64,000 nucleotides of DNA from Cyrtodaria siliqua (GCA_037043455.1 JAWPHD010004500.1:1-64000), one strand, 5' to 3'; shown: positions 36,201-49,400, counted from the first letter of the stretch. Notes: generated by a model not told the origin, from the letters alone. Program-made: numbers and translations.

Positions 36201-39200
36201 AATGTATCCGAGTATGACCATTGAGAGTAATACAACTGAGTGTAAAAACTACAGGTAAACAATGTATCGGAGTATGACCATTGAGGGTAATACAACTGAG
36301 TGTAACAACTACAGGTAAACAATGTATCCGAGTATGACCATTGAGAGTAATACAACTGAGTGTAACACTACAGGTAAACAATGTATCGGAATATGACCAT
36401 TGAGAGTAATACAACTGAGTGTAAAAACTACAGGTAAACAATGTATCCGAGTAATACCTTTGAGGGTAATACAACTGAGTGTAACAACTACAGGTAAACA
36501 ATGTATCGGAGTATGACCATTGAGAGTAATACAACTGAGTGTAACAACTACAGGTAAACAATGTATCGGAGTATGACCAGTGAGGGTAATACAACTGAAT
36601 GTAACAACTATAGGTAAACATTGTATCCGAGTATGACCATCGAAAGTAATATAACTGAGTGTAATAACTACAGGTAAACAATGTATCAGAGTATGATCAT
36701 TGAGGGTAATACAACTGAGTGTAACAACTATAGGTAAACAATGTATCCGAGTATGACCATTGAGGGTAATACAACTGAGTGTAACAACTATTGGTAAACA
36801 TTGTATCCAAGTATGACCATTGAGGGTAATACAACTGAGTGTAACAACTACAGGTAAACAATGTATCCGAGAATGACCATTGAGGGTAGTACAACTGAGT
36901 GGAACAACTACAGGTAAACAATGTATCGGAGTATGACCATTGAGGGTAATACAACTGAGTGTAAAAACTACAGGTATACAATGTGTCTGAGTATGACCAT
37001 TGAGAGTAATACAACTGAGTGTAACAACTACAGGTAAACAATGTATCGGAGTATGACCATTGAGGGTAATACAACTGAGTGTAACAACTACAGGTAAACA
37101 ATGTATCAGAGTATGACCATTTAGAGTAATACAACTGAGTGTAACACTACAGGTAAACAATGTATCGGAATATGACCATTGAGAGTAATACAACTGAGAG
37201 TAAAAACTACAGGTAAACAATGTATCCGAGTAATACCTTTGAGGGTAATACAACTGAGTGTAACAACTACAGGTAAACAATGTATCGGAGTATCACCATT
37301 GAGAGTAATACAACTGAGTGTAACAACTACAGGTAAACAATGTATCGGAGTATGACCATTGAGGGTAATACAACTGAATGTAACAATTATAGGTAAACAT
37401 TGTATCCGAGTATGACCATTGAAAGTAATATAACAGAGTGTCATAACTACAGGTAAACAATGTATCAGAGTAAGATCATTGAGGGTAATACAACTGAGTG
37501 TAACAACTATAGGTAAACAATGTATCCTAGTATGACCATTGAGGGTAATACAACTGAGTGTAACAACTATTGGTAAACAATGTATCCAAGTATGACCATT
37601 GAGGGTAATACAACTGAGTGTAACAACTACAGGTAAACAATGTATCCGAGAATGATCATTGAGGGTAATACAACTGAGTGGAACAACTACAGGTAAACAA
37701 TGTATCGGAGTATGACCATTGAGGGTAATACAACTGAGTGTAAAAACTACAGGTTTACAATGTGTCTGAGTATCACCATTGAGAATAATACAACTGAGTG
37801 TAACAACTACAGGTAAACAATGTATCGGAATATGACCATTGTGGGTAAAACAACTGGGTGTAACAACAATAGATAAACAATGTATCCGAGTATGACCATT
37901 GTGAGTGTACAACTACAGGTAAACAATGTATCCGAGTATGACTATTGGGGGTAATACATCTGAGAATAACAACTATAAGTAAACAATGTATCCGAGTATG
38001 ACCATTTAGGGTAATACAACTGAGTGTTACAACTATAGGTAAACAATATATCCGAGTATGACCATTGAGGGTAATACAACTGAGTGTATCAACTACAGGT
38101 AAACAATTTATCCGAGTATGACCATTGAGGGTAATACAACTGAGTATAACAAATATAAGTAAACAATGTATCCTAGTATGCCCTTTGATGGTAATACAAC
38201 TGAGTGTAAAAACTATAGGTAAACAATGGATCGGAGTATGACCATTGAGAGTAATACAACTGTGTGTATCAACTACAGGTAAACAATGTATCCGAGTATG
38301 ACCATTGAGTGTAATACAACTGAGTATAACAACTATAAGTAAACAATGTATCGGAGTAAGACCATTGAGAGTAATACAACTGAGTATAACAACTATAAGT
38401 AAACACTGTATCCGAGTATGGCCATTGAGAGTAATACAACTGAGTGTAAAAACTACAGGTATACAATGTGTCCGAGTATGACCATTGAGAGTAATACAAC
38501 TGAGTGTAACAACTACAGATAAACAATGTATCGGAATATGACCATTGAGGGTAATAAAACTGAGTGTAACAACTATAGATAAATAATGTATCCGAGTATG
38601 ACCATTGAGGGTAATACAACTAAGTGTAACAACTACAGGTAAACAATGCATCCGAGTATGACCATTGTGAGTGTACAACTACAGGTAAACAATGTATCCG
38701 AGTATGACTATTGAGGGTAATACACGTGAGTATAACAACTATAAGTAAACAATGTATCCGAGTATGACCATTTAGAATAATACAACTGAGTGTTACTACT
38801 ATAGGTAAACAATATATCCGAGTATGACCATTGAGGGTAATACAACTGAGTGTATCAACTACAGGTAAACAATTTAACCGAGTATGACCATTGAGGGTAA
38901 TACAACTGAGTATAACAAATATAAGTAAACAATGTATCCTAGTATGACCATTGATGGTAATACAACTGAGTGTAAAAACTATAGGTAAACAATGGATCGG
39001 AGTATGACCATTGAGAGGAATACAACTGAGTGTATCAACTACAGGTAAACAATGTATCCGAGTATGACCATTGAATGTAATACAACTGAGTATAACAACT
39101 ATAAGTAAACAATGTATCCAAGTATGGCCATTGAGAGTAATACAACTGAGTGTATCAACTACAGGTAAACAATGTATCCGAATATGACCATTGAGTGTAA

Positions 39201-41887
39201 TACAACTGAGCATAACAACTACAGGTAAACAATGTATCCGAGTATGACTATTGAGGGTAATACAACTGAGTGTAACAACTACAGGTAAACAATGTATCGG
39301 AGTATGATCATTGAGAGTAATACAACTGAGTGTAACAGCTACAGGTAAACAATGTATCCGAGTATGATCATTGAGGGTAATACAACTGTGTGTAACAACT
39401 ACAGGAAAACAATGTATCCGAGTATGATCATTGAGGGTAATACAACTGAGTGTAACAACTACAGGTAAACAATGTATCCGAGTATGATCAATGACTGTAA
39501 TACAACTGAGTATAACAACTATAAGTAAACAATGTATCGGAGTATGACAATTGAGTGTAATACAACTGAGTATAACAACTATAGGTGAACAATGTATCCG
39601 AGTATGACAACTGAGAGTAATACAACTGCGTGTAACAACTATAGGTAAACAATCTATCGGAGTATGATAATTAAGGGTAATACAACTGAGTGTAACAACT
39701 AGAGGTAAACAATGTATCGAAGTATGACCATTGAGGATAACAGAACTGAGTTAACAACCACAGGCAAACAATGTATCGGAGTATGACCATTGAGGGTAAT
39801 ACAACTGAGTGTAACAACTACAGGTAAACAATGTATCGGAGTATGACCATTGAGAGTAACACAATTGAGTGTTACAACTATAGGTATACAATGTATTGGA
39901 GTATGACCATTGAGAGTAATACAACTGAGTGTAACAACTACAGGTAAACAATGTATCGGAGTATGACCATTGAGGGTAATACAACTGCGTGTAACAACTA
40001 CAGGTAAACAATGTATCGGAGTGTGACCATTGAGGGTTATACAAATGAGTGTAACAACTATAGGTAAATAATGTATCGGAGTATGACCATTGAGGGTAAT
40101 ACAACTGCGTGTAACAACTACAGGTAAATAATGTATCGGAGTGTGACCATTGAGGGTTATACAACTGAGTGTAACAACTATAGGTAAACAATATTTCCGA
40201 GTATGACCATTGAGAGTAATACAACTGAGTGTAACAACTATAGGTAAACAATGTATCGGAGTATGACCATTGAGGGTAATACAACTGAGTGTAACAACTA
40301 CAGGTAAACAATGTATCGGAGTATGACCATTGAGAGTAATACAACTGGGTGTAACAACTACAGGTAAACAATGTATCTGAGTATGACCATTGAGAGTAAT
40401 ACAACTGAGTGTAACAACTATAGGTAAACAATGTATCGGAGTATGACCATTGAGGGTAATACAACTGAGTGTAACAACTACAGGTAAACAATGTATCGGA
40501 GTATGACCATTGAGAGTAATACAACTGAGTGTAACAACTACAGGTAAACTATGTATCGGAGTATGACCATTGAGGGTAATACAACTGAGTGTAACAACTA
40601 TAGGTATACAACGTATCCGAGTATGACCAGTGAGGGTACTACAACTGATTGAAACAAATACAGGTAAACAATGTATCGGAGTATGACCATTGAGAGTAAT
40701 ACAACTGAGTGTAACAACTACAAGTAAACGATGTATCCGAGTATGACCATTGAGGGTAATACCACTGCGTGTAACAACTATAAGTAAACAATGTATCCTA
40801 GTATGACCATTGAGGGTAATACCACTGTGTGTAACAACTATAGGTAAACAATGTATCGGAGTATGACCATTGAGGGTAATACAACTGAGTGTAAAAACTA
40901 CAAGTAAACAATGAATCCGAGTTTGACCATTTAGGGTAATACAACTGAGTGTAACAACTAGAAGTAAACAATGTATCGCAGTATGACCATTGAGAGTAAT
41001 ACAACTGAGTATAACAACTATAGGTAAACAATGTATCCGAGTATATCATTGAGGGTAATACAACTGAGTGTAAAAACTATAGGTAAACAATGGATCGGAG
41101 TATGATCATTGAGAGTAATACAACTGAGTGTATCAACTACAGGTAAACAATGTATCCGAGTATGACCATTGAGTGTAATACAACTGAGTATAACAACTAT
41201 AAGTAAACAATGTATCGGAGTATGACCATTGAGAGTAATACAACTGAGTGTAACAACTATAGGTAAACAATGTGTCGGAGTATGACCATTGAGGGTAATA
41301 CAACTGAGTGTAACAACTACAGGTAAACAATGTATCGGAGTATGACCATTGAGAGTAATACAAATTTGTGTAACAACTATAGGTAAACAATGCGAGTCTG
41401 ACCATTGAGGGTAATACAACTGAGTGGAACAACTATAGGTAAACAATGTATCCGAGTATGACCATCGAGAGTAATACAACTGAGTGGAACAACTATAGGT
41501 AAACAATGTATCCGAGTATGACCATTGCGGGTCATACAACCGAGTGTAACAACTATTGGTAAACAATGTATCCGAGCATGACCATTGAGAGTAACACAAT
41601 TGAGTGTAACAACTATAGGTATACAATGTATCGGAGTATGACCATTGAGGGTAATACAACTGAGTGGAACAACTATAGGTAAACAATGTATCCGAGTATG
41701 ACCATTGAGGGTAATACAACTGAGTGTAACAACTACACGTAAACAATATATCGGAGCATGATCATTGAGGGTAATACAACTGAGTGTACCAACTATAGGT
41801 AAACAATGGATCCGAGTATGACGATTGAGGGTAATACAACTGAGAGTAACAACTATAGGTAAACAATGTATCCGAATATGACCATTA
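33279..41887. repeat. 60-bp minisatellite, about 143 units, 8.6 kb
   Basis: The unit core is GTAAACAATGTATC-GAGTATGACCATTGAGGGTAATACAACTGAGTGTAACAACTA written in short parts: GTAAACAATGTATC, then GAGTATGACCATTGAG, GGTAATACAACTGAG and TGTAACAACTA. Units are mostly 60 bp. Higher-order copies are visible: five-unit (300-bp) blocks at 33301 and 33601, a seven-unit offset between 33961 and 34381, a 13-unit block (about 780 bp) at 36361 and 37141, and a 766-bp block at 37901 and 38667. Units missing the same 14 bases occur near 35475, 35997, 37901 and 38667. Because 60 is a multiple of three and two minus frames lack stops, very long open frames arise, but indels switch frames freely. I do not consider it a gene. 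Confidence 0.95.
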
Positions 41888-41889
41888 GG

Positions 41890-43060
41890 TTCAATAGTAA
41901 CTGGATACAGCAGAAACAAACAGCAAATAAAAAACGGACTTCGTCGGTAACGACGCTCGTCTAACATAAATGCATCACTCCCGGGAAATATTTATTAAAG
42001 CATATCTATGTTCGGTGCCTGACCAACAAATAACATTTTTGATATATATATATATCCATATGAAAACCGTCGGAAACGCATTTCCGAGTCGACGACAACA
42101 TATAACAAGTAAACTGTAAATAAAATGACTATGGAAATAAATAACTTGATCAATTCCTAATTGGAATAAACAAAATCATACTATATGAACACCATTATAA
42201 CTTGTTTTGTTGTTTGAATTGTGGTTTAATTTGAAGGAAAAAACCCTCCACAGACTGATGAAAAATAAACATATTATTTTTCGATGCTTCGTTTATTTTT
42301 TCCTGCCTGGTAGGTGGGTTTCTGAAACCCAGTGTGACGCTAAACATAGAAAAAACTTGGTATGGCCTTTCCTACTTCAATAACCATTTTTACCAACCCA
42401 TCTCCTAACTGTTTGTTTTGGTGGATTTGTTTTCCCAGATTTTAACAGAAATACTAATTGTCTATATTCTGGGGTAAACATTCTATCAATAATGATATTT
42501 AGTATGTGTTATATTTTAACATTTATCCTGTTCACCGATTTCCAAATTTCCAGTTTCATATTCTTTTTGCTGGCATTACTTTTCATCGACTGGCTTGTTA
42601 TATTGCCTAAACGGGGGCCTTCGTCAACTGAGGATTTAAGAAATTTTGATTGAATACGTTGAGATGAAAAACGTTGGGCTGTTAAAGCCTTTATTGTTAC
42701 AAGTCCTAATCTGGTAGGACGAGATCCATAATTTGTGTTAGAAATAGGTGTTGTAGATGTGAAACAAAATGATAATTGACTAAAATATTTGCATATCTCC
42801 TTTTACGGTTAAATTAACTTTATTTTTGCGATTTGTGATTTGCTTTGTCTATATATATATATGGCTTAATAAACGTCCACCCAATAGAACCACTTTTGCA
42901 TATTCAATACACAATGAGTTTGATTTTCCTGTTAAGAATGCAATGATGACACGAACAACAAAACATTATAAGGCATATGAAATGAGTTTAAAGAAAATTC
43001 AGGTTTGAAAAACAAAACAACACTAACGTCAGAACAGTAACATTTGCCACCGAGTGATAC
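41890..43060. other. Intergenic, no supported gene
   Basis: AT-rich DNA between the minisatellite and the fossil LTR, with a short TA run at 42045. No coding, RNA or transposon signal recognised. Confidence 0.45.
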
Positions 43061-43064
43061 AATG

Positions 43065-43284
43065 TGTTATGTCTGGGGCTTAGAAATTCGTCATTTAAGA
43101 CTCTCCATTTAAGACACAAACAACCCCGTTAAAAGTATAGCCTTTATTACTTTATTACTAGAGTGTACTACGAACTACAAGTAAAGACTCCGCTAAACAC
43201 CCGGCAGTCCAAGCATCTTATACTATTGTAACATGCATTCATATAAACCCACAAGGTCATGCAGGTATAACTACTGATACTACA
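43065..43284 (-). repeat. 3' LTR of a second gypsy element, 220 bp
   Basis: On the minus strand it runs from TGTAGTATCAG to CATAACA, with TG...CA ends. It is immediately preceded on that strand by a polypurine tract. Only this LTR was found; the 5' LTR is missing from the window. Confidence 0.6.
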
Positions 43285-43300
43285 ATCCCTCCCTTTTTAG
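43285..43300 (-). promoter_or_regulatory. Polypurine tract of the second gypsy element
   Basis: On the minus strand CTAAAAAGGGAGGGAT abuts the LTR, as expected for priming plus-strand synthesis. It fixes the orientation of the fossil element. Confidence 0.6.
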
Positions 43301-43489
43301 ATAATTAATTCCCCAAAATATATAATATATCAAATATTCATACAATCTGGGATCTTATCAACAGTGTAATAGCCATTTATCTTTCTCTGTGAGTTGCAGC
43401 AGACAGCTCAATGTTCAAATAAAAGTCCTTGGGAGTTGTTAACCACCTTATTCAGTTAATGGTCTAATTAATGGTCATTTCAGTTTATT

Positions 43490-43560
43490 ACAATTACATT
43501 GTCTTTGATTTAAAATTACATTGTCTTTGATTTAAAATTACATTGTCTTTGATTTAGAAA
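43490..43560 (+). repeat. 24-bp tandem repeat, three units
   Basis: The unit AATTACATTGTCTTTGATTT is repeated three times, almost unchanged, in the 3' non-coding part of the fossil gypsy element. Confidence 0.75.
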
Positions 43561-43716
43561 AAGATTACAGTCCACACTTTCCTAGGAAACAGATAATCTA
43601 GTAATTAACACACAAGTCTGACACATGTCTCAAAACAAGTCAAACTGAGGTCACTGTTCATTATTTGTTGTGTTACAAGAGGGATGCTATAGTTTCACAA
43701 TGGTCTGAATGGAGTT

Positions 43717-44079
43717 TTAATCCAGAATATAGTCTTCGAGTTTTTCTGGTGTTTTCTTTATTCTTTCTGGTCGATATTTTGTCTGATCACCAGTTTGATC
43801 CGTTTGCAAAACCTTGTCTCCCTCAGCGATATTGCTATATTTAACGAGTCTTTTGTGACCCGCGTACATTTTCTCTTTTCCTTTTTGTTCAGAGTCTTCT
43901 ATTTGAAATTGACTTATTTCTTGAGTTCGGATTTTTCTACCGAACAAGAGCTCAGCAGGACTCACACCTGTAGTCGAGTGAGGTGTTCTCCTATACATCA
44001 TTAGATAATCATTTAATATAGATATAAAAATCGAATAGGAAAAGTAGCATTCAAGGACGATAGTCAACCACAAACACAC
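43717..44079 (-). pseudogene. Integrase C-terminal fragment, second gypsy element
   Basis: The frame contains YRRTPHSTTGVSPAELLFGR and later KYSNIAEGDKVLQ, diagnostic of the end of Ty3/gypsy integrase. Its stop is followed by about 415 bp of non-coding DNA, then the polypurine tract and LTR, so integrase is the last pol domain here. The first residues of the frame (upstream of NDYLMMY) belong to an unrelated inserted repeat. The catalytic core is missing. It is a dead fragment. Confidence 0.8.
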
Positions 44080-44245
44080 ACAGAAACAAAGAACAACTTT
44101 AAAGATGAATAAAAGGCCAAATCAGACATTACAAACACAAAACGTTGACAATAGGGCTACCGCCTTGGAACGGTCAGTGGCCTGGGTTCTAGGGTGCACC
44201 AAACCTCACACTTACCCTACTGTCAACCCAATAAAACGGGACAGT
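44013..44245. repeat. Dispersed repeat, copy shared with IAP intron
   Basis: From AATATAGATATAAAAATCGAA through GGGCTACCGCCTTGGAACGGTCAGTGG, this matches 46519-46690. The tail with CCAATAAAACGGGACAGTG matches, inverted, 10978-11010. The family is unknown. It separates the two parts of the fossil integrase. Confidence 0.6.
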
Positions 44246-44462
44246 GTAAATAAAGAAATCCCCGCCATGAACTATTCTCTAACCAACTAGGCAATACAAG
44301 TAAAACACAAAGATGCTCGTATATATATAAATACAGAACAAAACAATAGCCTAGAAAGCCACAAAGAAGGTACTCAATGATTTGGCAGAAGCCAGAGCAA
44401 CAAGAGAACACACCATTGAGTGCACGACAAGACACAATTGCAGACAAACATCAAACGTCACC

Positions 44463-44478
44463 GTGTGTGTGTGTGTGT
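44463..44478. repeat. GT microsatellite
   Basis: Eight GT dinucleotides without interruption. Confidence 0.8.
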
Positions 44479-44611
44479 AATTCTAAGGTTTATAGTCCCT
44501 CCGCCAACGAACACGTCAAGGTATACCTGACGCGATGGGCACAATAGAGTCTGGACTTATCAAACGTCACCGTAAGTCAGATTTCCAGTTTCTTTCCACG
44601 CTGTTTGAAGT

Positions 44612-45034
44612 GTTTGTTTCCGCTAACCCGACCGACCCTATTATTTGGCCGCCGACCCTAACTTTTTTTATTGCAAAAAATAAATAAATTAAAAAACATT
44701 TAAAAAAGAAAAAAGAAAAGATTTTTAAAAAAAAATATAATAATAATAAAAAGTTGAACCCATGAACCAAGGTTTCTTATGGAGATAAAAAATAAAAATA
44801 AAAAAACATTCCTCCAGTGAGATTTGAACCCACGACCCCTGGGGTTTCCAGCGTACATTACCAAATATTGAAAAAGGGATAACCATATATTATCTAGGTA
44901 TTAATACCTTCCCCAGTATTTCTTATCATATTAAAAGTGTAAAATAAGGTCATTAATAATAAAAAAAAAGATTAAAAAAAAGGTTTTGCCTACCTACCTA
45001 CCCTATTTTTTTTAAGCCGTTAGCGGAAACAAAC
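44612..45034. mobile_element. 423-bp MITE with 16-bp perfect ends and tRNA-like arm
   Basis: GTTTGTTTCCGCTAAC at 44612-44627 is mirrored exactly at 45019-45034. Inside the ends are CCGACCGACCCTA and CTACCTACCCTA motifs, shared with the element at 51687-52084, so both belong to one family. The interior at 44812-44845 on the minus strand reads GTGGGTTCAAATCTCAC, a T-arm with a B-box, so part of a tRNA or tRNA-SINE was captured. It lies within the fossil gypsy element, directly beside the integrase start. The target duplication is unclear. Confidence 0.65.
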
Positions 45035-45575
45035 CATTTTTTTTGTCTAATGGACCCAGTACGTCTGCGGCTAAATCTTGCCATGGACCTGTCGGTAGGT
45101 CTGTACGAGTCATAGCCTCTGGACTAGTAGGCTGACCGACTAATTACAACCGTGACACGTTTTACAAAAGGTTTCTACCTGCTTATCTATACCTGGCCAC
45201 CATGCTTTTTTCTAAGATGCCGTTATATCGCAACTATGCCCGTATGACCACTATGTGCTAATGTTAACACACGTTTTAAGAGACTTTCGGGTACTAAAAT
45301 TCTTGTACCACGGAGCACAAGATACCCATGACGCGTAGTCATCTTTTATTGGTAAATAGTGTTGTGTTGCAACAAATGCCATTCTCCAGATGTTAAACAA
45401 TTGCGTAACCTGCTAATTTCATCATCAACATCCGACGGTTCCTCAATCTCACGCGTTGTCATAGCACTGGGCGTAGCTTCCCTAGCAACGAATTTGACAT
45501 ATGCATTGTCATCGGCCGAATCTAGATCTACGGCTTAGCCAGCAACCTTGATAGTGCATCGGCAATGTTTTAACA
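45035..45575 (-). pseudogene. RNase H end to integrase zinc domain, second gypsy
   Basis: Reading on the minus strand from 45573: NIADALSRLL (end of RNase H), a linker with AREATPSAMTTREIEEPSD, then an integrase zinc region with AHSGHTGI and WWPGIDKQVETFCKTCHGC, then the core start LAADVLGPLD at about 45055. Several frameshifts and stops separate the pieces. The order RNase H then integrase is the normal Ty3/gypsy order, in contrast to the element at 19668-27796. The rest of the core is missing, replaced by the MITE and another repeat. Confidence 0.75.
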
Positions 45576-46300
45576 CCCGTAATATATATTAGCTTAAATG
45601 GAAACGTTCAAGAGCCTAGACTAGGGATTTGGTGTCGAACCCGTTGGACTGCGGTGTTGGCCTGCCTCATATTCACGCACATTGTTTGGTTTCAGTACAA
45701 TGACTATTGGTGAAACCCATTAGAAGGTCCATTGTTACGTTCAATGATGTCCATGTTCTCGAGAGCTCATTTAACTTATGCTCGAGTCACGGGTCATTCG
45801 AAACTTAGTTCGAAAATGATGTGTCTCTGATGCCACTGGGTGGGTGTCTCCGCCATCAAATTTCCTTTTAGAATTTGCAATGTATGGATTTGTGCAAAAA
45901 AGATATTTATCATTTCAGTTAATTAATGTTTCTTCATTAAAGAAGGCGTGAGAGGTGTTGCATCTTATAATTACCTCTGATGAACAGACTCATTGAAACC
46001 GAGTCTGCTATTTTTCTCTCTTGTTTGTGTGTGTTGCTTCCAAGGGATCATCTTTTCCGTATTTATTATATGTATAACTCGAGATGGCCTTAAAAATGGT
46101 TGAACATTCTACAGTAAGATAATCCAATACACTATGTTTGACGAGTCTGTTCCACGGTAACATTAAACAGATGAGATAAGAAAAGGGGTGTATGCAGCTC
46201 GAAATACATGACGGACCACCATTAAATATAGAGAAGACAAATAGCTCAAATTTCATGTCAGACTACCTCAAAATATATAGAGCAACATATTCACTATATT
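45576..46300. other. No gene; 3' flank of the IAP gene
   Basis: It contains a dyad ACAGACTCATTGAAACCGAGTCTG near 45986, related to one at 29724. On the minus strand an AATAAA at about 46064 could be the IAP polyadenylation signal. No coding signal. Confidence 0.4.
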
Positions 46301-46311
46301 TCCTAGTTTAT

Positions 46312-46499
46312 CTATGACATGTACGTTTTTATTTTCTCCTGTATGACCATGTCGCATATAGGACAGTGTGTAAGACTATGTACACAAGACATACACATTC
46401 TGTGGTGGGTACATGGCAGAAACAGGGCGTTGACAGTGTTCTTGTTACACATCATACATAGCATAAAGCTCTTCAACCGTTCGTTCTCATCCAGCAGCC
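46312..46499 (-). CDS. IAP exon 6: RING finger and stop
   Basis: It follows a TTTCAG acceptor in phase 1. The sequence CMMCNKNTVNALFLPC, then CTHHRMCMSC and HCPIC, gives the C3HC4-type zinc ligands. It ends KIKTYMS then TAG, the usual short tail after IAP RINGs. Confidence 0.85.
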
Positions 46500-49400
46500 C
46501 TGAAAGAGACACAAACACATGTAAATATAGATATAAAAATCGAACAGGAAAAGCAGCATTCAAGGACGACAGTCAACCACAAACAGACACAGAAACAAAG
46601 AACAAATATCAAGATGAATGAAAGGCCAAACAAGACATCACAAACACAAAAGGGTTGGCAATAGGGCTACCGCCTTGGAACGGTCAGTGGCAAGTAATGT
46701 AGAGTGTCGTACAGAATAACCAAAACGAGATTCGTGTATAGCAATATAAGTGAATGATAAATAATCACTTCAAGCATATTTCAAATTAATGTTTCTGAAG
46801 CACTTATTTACCTATTGGATAATATTTTCGTCAGGTATGGAACTAACATTTATAAATTGTTGGTATCCGTATGGGTACGAACTCACAGTGCACCACTGGT
46901 GGCTCGTTGACCGTGTTTTCTGACTGTTCGACCTTTACACCTACTTTTAAAAGTTGGTTGCTTTATATAGACAATACTTTAGTTAATAAAGAAATACATG
47001 AATATAGTTTTTCTTTCGTTTGAAACTATTATATATTTTATACAATACTAAAATCTTCTCTTTACCAGAAGCAGTTCTTGCCGTAGCTTGGGACACTGGT
47101 TCTTTAGTGGCATCTTCGATTGTATCTATAATGTCTCCAACAGTTGGTTTCTTTACATCTAAGGAAAATGGAATGCATGTATTATGGCGAGGACTTTGAT
47201 AGTAAATTAACATGGAATACATCTGGTACGTAACAATGCGTCTTTACTCTGTAATTATATACACGCACGTATTGTAGGTATTTTTTTTTTATACAAAATA
47301 AAATTGTTATATAATGTTCATATCTTTCAATTATAATGTTATGCTTACACACTCGTCTTTAATGCTCGTAAATTCTTGGTCAGAAAGTGAGATTTTATTT
47401 TAAATATAAAAATATGAAACTGATTATTTTTGTTTCCATTAATAACGATACAGAGGTTTACAGATCTGTTTAAATATGTTTTGCTCTGCAAACAAAAACT
47501 AATATATTTACGTACTAAACTTCTAAAATGCATTTTATTCAACTGAAAATACGTTTTAAAATTTGTTTTAAAATATTCTTTAATTAATAAGTTGTTCTTA
47601 AATTACTTTTAAAAATCTGCTATGATGCTCGTTTGCACTTATCTTTGCAACGTTTTATATGTGTGTTTGCTTTAGTTTGATTGCCACACATGCAATTGTA
47701 CTGATGTAATATGACATGAATAATATATACATAAATACATCTGTCTATCGATAAACATACCTCTTTGTTTTAGTTTCTTGATGGAAGCTCTCACGTCAGC
47801 TTGCGTATACCCCATTTCTATTAATTTTCGTGCCTCATCTGTGAAGATACTATTGTCGTCGTCTTTTATCACCATCTCGTTCACACCCATATGTAACTCG
47901 GCGTCACCTGATGGCGTTGTCGCTCTGACTGGAGATGAGGCACCTGCCTGTTGCTCCTGATTCTGGATTTACCGAAAACAGACACAATTGAATTAATTTA
48001 GACAAAATGAGTAATTATAGTGAACGAAAGAAGCGTGCATGATCATTACAAAGACCAATATGGAACAACAACAACAATAACAACTATAACAACTTCACAA
48101 TCACCACCATCAACAACAACAATAACAAAAACACCATTAACACCACTAACATGTATATATTTAGTGTAATTTGAGTATAGTACGATTTCTACATATTTCG
48201 ACATTTTTTATGAAACTTATCTTTTAAAGTAATTGAGTATAAGAACGCTACTTACAGTATTTGTTTCTGTCGCCGCATGTTGTACGAGGGCTATATACTC
48301 GTCACCTTTGTGGTGTCTGGCGTAATGACAGGTCGGGAACCATCTACAATGTTCTATCCACGGATCATCTGCTGGATCCCACTTCTGCAAACCACCATCA
48401 CATGCACAACACCTTACCACGTCCTTCATTCCTAGAAAATGTAGAATTATTTTAATTTGAACTATTTGAAGCTACGTTTTTATATAAGCTTAATATAAAT
48501 TGAAATATTCTTCAAACGTTTACAATCGGAAGACAAATAATGAAATATCTTGAAAAAAACATAATACATTATACATCATCCAAATTATTTGCAATCTATT
48601 TTCCACTGCCATTGCAGAGTACACAATTACCTGTGTAATAAAAACCAGCTTCCGCAAGTTGTTTTGGAGTCTGCATTAATGAAGGGGGCCATTTTGAAAA
48701 CGACGATATGCGGACTGGCAATGAACTGTATTCTGGATGTTTGTATTCCACATGTGAGAATGATATTTGTTGTCCCCTTCGTGTAGGTGTGGTTCCAAGT
48801 TGCGCAGATGATGTAGAGGAGGAACCAGATGGTGCAGGTGATGCTCTAGATGAGGAACCAGGTGGTGCAAATGCTGCTGTAGATGATGATTCATTAATAC
48901 AGCCCGACACATTTCCTGCAAACATGTTTCATTAAGCATTCATTGTATTGTATTGTACTGTTTTATTGGCAATATTTATTTCCACGCCTTAATATTTATT
49001 TTTTAAACAAGATCAAATACACCTTGCATGCATTTTTCTACATGGATTATACATGGACTGAACCTATTTCTTTTCAGTTTTTAGGATGCTGACTATGAAC
49101 TATTATTATTTTTTATTTTGTAGCGAGAACGAAGGTCATAGCACGAGGATGGCATCTTAGACAAGGTACTGGCGGTCATAACATTTTGATTGATTGATTG
49201 AATTGGATTTTATAGTCGCACCAACAGCTAAGGTCATATGGCGACTTTCCAGCTTCCATTGGTGGAGGAAGACCCCAGGTGCCCCTCCGGTCAATTTTCG
49301 TGCACGGGCGGGCACCTGGGTAGAACCACCGACGTTCCGCAAGCCAGCTGGATAGCTTCCTCACATAAAGATTCCTAGGCCCCTGAGGGATCGAACCTAC

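Noticed and set aside
33279..41887. CRISPR-like array
   Set aside because: The whole 60-bp unit repeats with no unique spacers, and the context is a eukaryotic genome.
44812..44845. tRNA gene
   Set aside because: Only a T-arm is recognisable; no D-arm, anticodon arm or acceptor stem.
48708..48935. Plus-strand frames over the IAP BIR exon
   Set aside because: Antisense shadows of the low-complexity Ser/Pro coding stretch on the minus strand.
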